Shown here one piece after another: positions 58,760 to 64,000 of a stretch of DNA of 64,000 nt. How positions within the stretch are numbered: the stretch's first letter is position 1; every line of letters begins with the position of its first letter. This stretch comes from Tamarix chinensis (Eukaryota; Streptophyta; Magnoliopsida; Caryophyllales; Tamaricaceae), in assembly GCA_030549775.1 (NCBI GenBank), contig CM060173.1, positions 63,802,367 through 63,866,366 of the forward strand, written 5' to 3'. The translations under genes and the position numbers were made by a program. Below the pieces are notes generated by a model. That model was not told the DNA's origin. It did no database searches and was given only the letters and a program-made list of their open reading frames with translations.

Positions 58760-61700
58760 GTCACGGGTATTTTATCCATCCATCTACTACTAGCATATAT
58801 GTTGTTTGATTTTGGGGCATCTCTATCTTTTGTGTCCACTAATTTTGTTGCTAGAGCTTCCTTGTATATTCTACTATATTTATTTATGTGATGTTGCCTT
58901 TGGGGGATAGATTCGATTTCACTACGCTCTACTTGGACATGACCTTAGAGATAGGAAGGGTAGACTTCCTAATGAATTTGGTTGAGTTAGACCTATAAAA
59001 CTTTGATGCTATCTTGGGGGTGGACTTGTAGAGGAGATATCAAGTTATGATAGACTGCATGCAAGAGTGAGTTGTGTTGTGGGGACCTTAGGGTGATAGG
59101 GTATCTTCCAAGAAATGCAAACCTATGCCTATGAAGAAGGTTATATCTACCCACGCACTATTTTCATTGGTGCAAAGGGGTTACCCTATGTATTTATGCC
59201 AAGTTCAAGAGCTGAAAAAGGATGTATCGGCATTGGAGGATATCTTGGTGGCTTAAGAGTTTCCTGATGTGTTTTCGGAAGACATACCAAGTATGCCACT
59301 AGTACGTGAGATAGATTTCACCAGTGAGTCAGTACTAATGGCTGAGCTAGTTTTGAAGGAACCTTATCGGATGGCACTAATAGAGTTGTAGGAGTTGAAG
59401 ACTCAGTTAGAGGACTTAGTGGATCATAGGTACATTCGCCCAAGTGTATATGCATGGAGAGCACCAGTTTTGTTTGTAATCTATGCATAGATTACTGGGG
59501 TCTAAACCAATTGATGGTGAAGAATTGCTATCTACTTTCAAGGATTGTCAACTTATTTAACTAGCTTTGGGATGATTTAATCTTCTAGAAAATTGACTTG
59601 AGTTCATGTTATCATCAGCTATGCATCACCAAGACAAACATCATAAATACGACCTTTAGGACAAAGTACAGGCACTATAAGTTCACGGTGATGTCTTTTG
59701 GGCTCACTAATGTGCCTATCATATTTTTTAGATTTGTTGATAAGGATTTTTTGGCTATTCCTTAATCTATTCGTGGTTGTCTTCATTGAAGACATTTTGA
59801 TATACTCTTGGAGTAGAGTGGAGAATGAACAACATATTCATTCGATATTGTCACTCTTTAGAGAGCACAAGCTAGAGGCCAAACTCTCTAAGTATGAGTT
59901 TTGGCTTCAGAAAGTTGCATTTTTGGGTCATGTGGTGTTAGTAAGGGGAGTCGTTTTGGGTCCAATGAACATTTTAGCATTTAATGAGTGGAAGGCATCC
60001 ACTAGTATTCTTAAGGTTTGTAGTTTACTAGGCTCGAGTGGGTACTAAAAGTGTTTTTTTGCAAAACTTCTTAAAGGTAGATTGTCCCTTGATGAGCCTT
60101 CTGAAGAAGAAAGCCAAATTTCAGTGGAATGATGTATTTGAGGGAGCATTTTAAGATTTAAAGCATCGTTTGACTACAACACCGGTGTTAACTCTACCAT
60201 TGGGTACAGATAGAGTTGAGGTCTACAGTGACGCATCAAAGCACGAAATAGGCTGTGTTTTGATATAGCATGGAAGGTAGTGGCTTATGCTTCTTGTCAG
60301 CTAAAGTAGCATGAGAAGAACTACTTGACACATGATTTAGAGTTGAAACCTTTCATTTTTGCACAGAAGATTTGGAGGCATTATTTGTATGAAATTCAGT
60401 GTAGATTCTACACCAACTACAAGGTCCTTAATTATATATTCACTCCGAAGGAGTTGAATATGAGGAAGATGAGATGGATAGAGTTGGTGAAGGATTATAA
60501 TATAGAGTTAACCTACTACGAGGGTAAGGCTAACATTGTTGCAGATGCCTTAAGTAGGAAGACATCATACTCTTTGAGTTCTATTGTGGTATCTAGTTAG
60601 TTGCCAGAGAAGCTTGGTGAGATGGGGATAGTGATGATCTAGTATGGAGATTTAGAGATATGGATGTGTGCATTGATGAATATGTTAATGGTTTTTTATG
60701 AGATCTAAGTAGAAAAACCTAGGGATGTTAAGCTTAAGAGGATTCAGTAGAAGCTATATGAGGAATAAACTGAGGGTTTTCAAATCTATGAGGATGGTAG
60801 CATTCACTATAGAGGTCGATGGTGTATACCTTAGAGTTACATTGATTTGAAGTGATGGATTTTAGAGTAAGGTCATTGTACTCCGTATTCCATCCACTTA
60901 GGAAGGGATAAGTTGTATAAATACCTCAAGAAGATTTATAGGTAGCCTCATATAAAGAAAAAGGTAGCAGAGTTCATATTGAGATGTCTAACCTTCCAAA
61001 AGTTCAAGATTGAGCATCGGAGGTCTACAGTGTTGGTTCAGCCTTTAAATGTTTTAATGTAGAAATGGGACTCCATCTCAATGGATTTTGTCAATGAGCT
61101 ATCGAGGACTTGCAACAGGTGCGACATGATCTAGGTTATTGATGATAGGCTGACTAAGTCAGTGGTTTTTGTTCTCATAAAGTTGATTTGGAGTATGGAT
61201 CACGTAGTAGATGTATATATGAGGTATGTGGTGAATAGGCATGGTACACCTATAGACATAGTCTTCGATCAAGATTTAAGATTTCCTTCACACTTTTAGG
61301 GAAAATTGTAATAGTCTATGGCCTATGGGAATGAGATTGAGGATGGGTACCGCCTTCCATCCAGCTATAGATTAGCCGACTGAGAGGATGTTTCATACAC
61401 TTGAGGATATGCTATGGGCTTACGTATTAGACTTCTAAGGTAGTTGGAAAGATTATCTACCTTTGGTTGAGTTCTCTTATAACAATAGTTACAATGCTAG
61501 CATATGGATGGCACCCTTTGAGGCATTACATGGATGTACATGTCAGACACCCTTATATTTGAGCGACATTAGCGAGACTATTGTACTTGGACTAGAGATG
61601 ATTGAGGAGATGACTTAGCAGGTTCAGTTGATTCAAGATAGGATGAGAGTAGCTCAAAGTTGCCAAAGAAGCTATGTAGATCAGAGACATCACAATGATG

Positions 61701-62140
61701 GATTCAAATTAAGGGATAGGATTCTATTGAGGGTTTTACCTATCAAGGGGGTATAGAGATTTAGTTGGAAGGGTAAGTTGAGCCCGAGGTACATTAATCC
61801 ATATAAGATTCATGATAGGGTTGGCAAGGTTGCATATCGCCTAGTACTTTAACCAAAGCTAGCTTAAGTTCATCACGTCTTCCACATTTCTCAATTGAGG
61901 AAATATATTGTAGAAGTATCCCATGTGATTAGACTGGATGAGATTGAACTCGACAATTATTTATCCTACGAAGAGAGACCTTTGCAGATTCTAGACACTA
62001 AGATTCAACGAATATGTACGAGCTCAATACCACTGGTGAAGATGCTTTGGAGCCGCCATGGAATAGAAGAAGTGACCTAAGATATCGAGAAGGAAATGTA
62101 TGAATCGCATCCCGAACTTTTTTGTTTAGGTGTGCTAGGT
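58760..62140 (+). pseudogene. Tekay pol remnant: protease, RT, RNase H, integrase, chromodomain
   Basis: Protease: LFDFGASLSFVS (58800), the 'DSG' Ser being Phe. RT: EPYRMALIEL (59359), then an apparent deletion of about nine codons near 59480 where the 'KKKDGS-RLC' segment should be, then IDLSSCYHQL, SFGLTNVP and FVVVFIEDILIYS (59776), with FIED in place of FIDD. RNase H: VYSDASKHEIGCVL (60221), THDLELKPFIFAQKIWRHYL (60326), KANIVADALSRK (60523). Integrase: GHCTPYSIHLGRDKLYK (60861), ILRCLTFQKFKIEHRRS (60976), WDSISMDFV (61069). Chromodomain: LRKYIVEVSHV (61890), LSYEERPLQILD (61964), SIPLVKMLWSRHG (62022). Stops and frameshifts interrupt most domains. Confidence 0.9.
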
Positions 62141-62275
62141 TTTGGATTTTTCTCTCTTTTAAGGGGGTAGTAACAAGTAGCATAGTATTAACTTTTAGGA
62201 ATTAATCATTTTCCTTACAAGCTTGTTTCTCTTCTCCTCTAACCTTGAATTATTGACTTCGAGGATGATGTATCT

Positions 62276-62291
62276 TTTAAGAGGATAGTGA
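62276..62291 (+). other. Tekay polypurine tract (probable)
   Basis: TTAAGAGGATAGTGA lies directly before the 3' LTR start TGTAATACCCC. It is less pure than usual, consistent with decay. The purine run AAGGGGGTAG at 62160 is an alternative or second tract. Confidence 0.55.
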
Positions 62292-62802
62292 TGTAATACC
62301 CCAAATTTTTGCTAAACCTAATATTATTTAATTAATACCTTAATCTAATTCTAATCTCAAGAAAATTTTATTTTAGCCTCACCCAAATTCTATAATCCCA
62401 AAATCTTAACATAATCCAAATATTTGAACTAGATAAATTACATTTCCTAACCCAACCTTAATTCCAGTAGATTTATATATTTAATCCTAGCTATTTTAAC
62501 TAGTCAAAATTTAATCTAATTCTATTCTTGAGATTTTCCCTTTTCTTTTCTTTCTCCTTTTCCTTTTCCTATTAGCAGCCTTTTTCTAATGTGCTTTCCT
62601 CTTCTTTTGTAACACACCACCAACACTCTAAACCATCATCTCCCACCGCTTTCATTGAAAATTTCCCTACCACCCTTATGCATCATGACACCATCAACCA
62701 TTACCCTCTATAACTCCCTTGTGCCTCTGCCTCTACTACTGTCATTCATTGCCATCAACACCATCATCCTCTATATTTTTACCCGTCGCAAACCACCACT
62801 AT

Positions 62803-62951
62803 ACACACACACACACACACACAGATATATATATACTACTCTCTACTCTCACCCTCCCTTATTTATTTGCATCATTTAATTCCCCAAATTATTTTGAGCA
62901 CCACTTGCTTGAGCCAGCTCTCCTTCTTCTCCTCTTCTCCTTCTTCTTTTA

Positions 62952-63006
<55 letters not shown>

Positions 63007-63100
63007 TTTTTCTTCTTATTCTTCTTCTTCTTATTGTTCTTCTTCTTCCTCCTCCTCCTCTTCATCTTACTCTTCTTCTTCTTCTTCTTCTACTCTACTT
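62803..63100. repeat. (CA)n, (ATT)n and (CTT)n microsatellites in the Tekay 3' LTR
   Basis: An ACACAC run at 62803-62822, an ATT run at 62952-63004 and CTT/CCT runs at 63005-63100. None is at the matching place in the 5' LTR, so they expanded after integration. Confidence 0.9.
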
Positions 63101-63179
63101 TCATCGTCGAGCCACCACCATCACCATCCATGAATGATAATCTTGAATATCAATTCAAACTTAATAAGATACGAATTAG

Positions 63180-63640
63180 TTAAAGTGAAAAATCACATGA
63201 GTCAGGTTGAGTTTTTTATATGGATCCATTCCTCCATACAATAATAGTGGCTCAAGTGTGGTGTCCATGAGAGGTGCTTCAATTTTTTCCACTAGATTAA
63301 GAACAATGAGGCCCTATACTTAACGTGAATGAAATATAAAATTAAGATATAAAGTATTAATGAAAAAGATACTAATAATTTAAAGTGAAAGACTATGTGA
63401 GTTAAGATTGAGGTGTTAAGTATGTTCCATTGGATAATAATAGTGGTTCAGATATGTTATCCCTAAGAGGTGCTTTAGACAATTGCACTGGTTTAAGAAT
63501 AGTGGCTCATGAGCATTTTTGGTCTGAGAGGTGTTGAGTCATTCCAACGGATAATAATATATGCTTTGATGTGTTGTCTCTAATAGGTATTTTAGACCTT
63601 TCCACCGGTTTAAGAATAGTGAGGCCTCCTAACTCAATGT
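63180..63640 (+). repeat. TAATAATAGTGG box cluster in the Tekay 3' LTR
   Basis: Copy of the 56320-56770 cluster with further substitutions. Boxes near 63234, 63290, 63427, 63487, 63545 and 63604 keep the same spacing and the AATTTAAAGTGAAAGA-type header. Confidence 0.8.
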
Positions 63641-64000
63641 AAATAAAGGATTGAAATATGATATATCTATATAGTGAGACCCAAAATTACTATTTACCTA
63701 CACTTTTTTATATTTACACACGTATGCTTACTTTCTGATGTGAACTCATGTAATATATGTAATCCTACTTCGACTGTACTGTTACCTTATTTACTAAGTA
63801 GCATACTGATCATTAGTTTTATGGGCGTTACTCATTTTCATGAGTAGATGACCCAGATGCCTTTGTGCAGGTTAAGGATGACTTATTAGATGCATTTGTA
63901 GAATTGATGATTTATATACGAATGAGTGATTTTTGTATCAAGATTTAGGCATAGAGTTATGTTATTCAGATGTTTATTCTAATCAGATACCTTTTTGGAC

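Larger units (their letters stand above)
54745..64000 (+). mobile_element. Decayed Tekay/Del-type chromovirus (Ty3-gypsy), right end outside window
   Basis: 5' LTR 54745-57387, PBS 57391-57402, gag-pol remnant 57640-62140, polypurine tract before 62292, and the 3' LTR from 62292 beyond the window. Domain order protease, RT, RNase H, integrase is that of gypsy. The C-terminal chromodomain with LSYEERPLQILD places it with the Tekay/Del chromoviruses. LTRs of 2.6 kb with visible divergence between copies and numerous stops show it is old. Confidence 0.92.
62292..64000 (+). repeat. Tekay 3' LTR (first 1.7 kb)
   Basis: It starts TGTAATACCCCAAATTTTTG and follows the 5' LTR in order: TAGATTTATATATTTAATCC (62469 versus 54901), CACCACC stretch, then the box cluster at 63180-63640. 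It differs by an inserted CA run and a long ATT/CTT microsatellite. The rest of the LTR and the right target site are outside the window. Confidence 0.92.

Overview
The window is plant nuclear DNA made almost entirely of transposable elements. I found no host protein-coding gene, tRNA, rRNA or CRISPR array. Evidence for a plant: Tekay/Del-type Ty3-gypsy and Tork-type Ty1-copia retrotransposons with tRNA-Met primer sites, a CACTA (En/Spm) TNP2-type DNA transposon, L1-type LINEs with plant DUF4283-like ORF1 proteins, and very long AT-rich LTRs full of microsatellites. The species cannot be named from this. Nested insertions, solo LTRs and heavy point decay (TGA, TAG and TAA codons in reading frames) point to silenced intergenic heterochromatin.

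Layout. 1-4304: pieces of three long gypsy-type LTRs, two on the plus strand and one on the minus strand, with a striking higher-order tandem repeat at 541-1200. 4305-5190: unassigned. 5191-14931: solo LTR 'B' (minus, about 4.9 kb), split at its very end by solo LTR 'A' (5194-10034, minus, TSD GTTGT). 14932-20897: AT-rich, microsatellite-rich DNA with a triplicated unit and a 36-bp-arm hairpin. 20898-22842: another LTR. 22843-26920: a badly decayed plus-strand LINE.

26.9-51.3 kb: one old plus-strand CACTA transposon that has served as target for at least four later insertions. These are solo LTR 'F' (27080-30424, TSD CTTAT) in its subterminal repeats; solo LTR 'G' (31441-40564, TSD TCTTG) in the first transposase domain; a nearly complete LINE (31695-36674, 13-bp TSD) inside LTR G; and a Tork copia element (43819-49717, TSD AATAT) towards the end of the TNP2 gene. 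The copia insertion is a tandem remnant: LTR, internal region, LTR, shortened internal region, partial LTR. Reading across the insertions restores recognisable TNP2, DUF4218, DUF4216 and Ulp1-like stretches of the CACTA gene.

51.3-54.7 kb: an AATACACAT-rich repeat field and two MITE-like elements. 54745-64000: a decayed Tekay chromovirus with 5' LTR, PBS, gag, protease, RT, RNase H, integrase and chromodomain, and the start of its 3' LTR, running off the window.

The feature I find most worth following is a modular repeat in several diverged gypsy LTRs. A header resembling ACTAATCACTTAAAGYGAAA is followed by groups of two or three CCGGCTATAATAGTGG-like boxes about 46-60 bp apart, and the group lies 640-950 bp before the LTR 3' end. 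Its conservation between otherwise dissimilar LTRs suggests a function in the element. No clearly new non-transposon system is visible.
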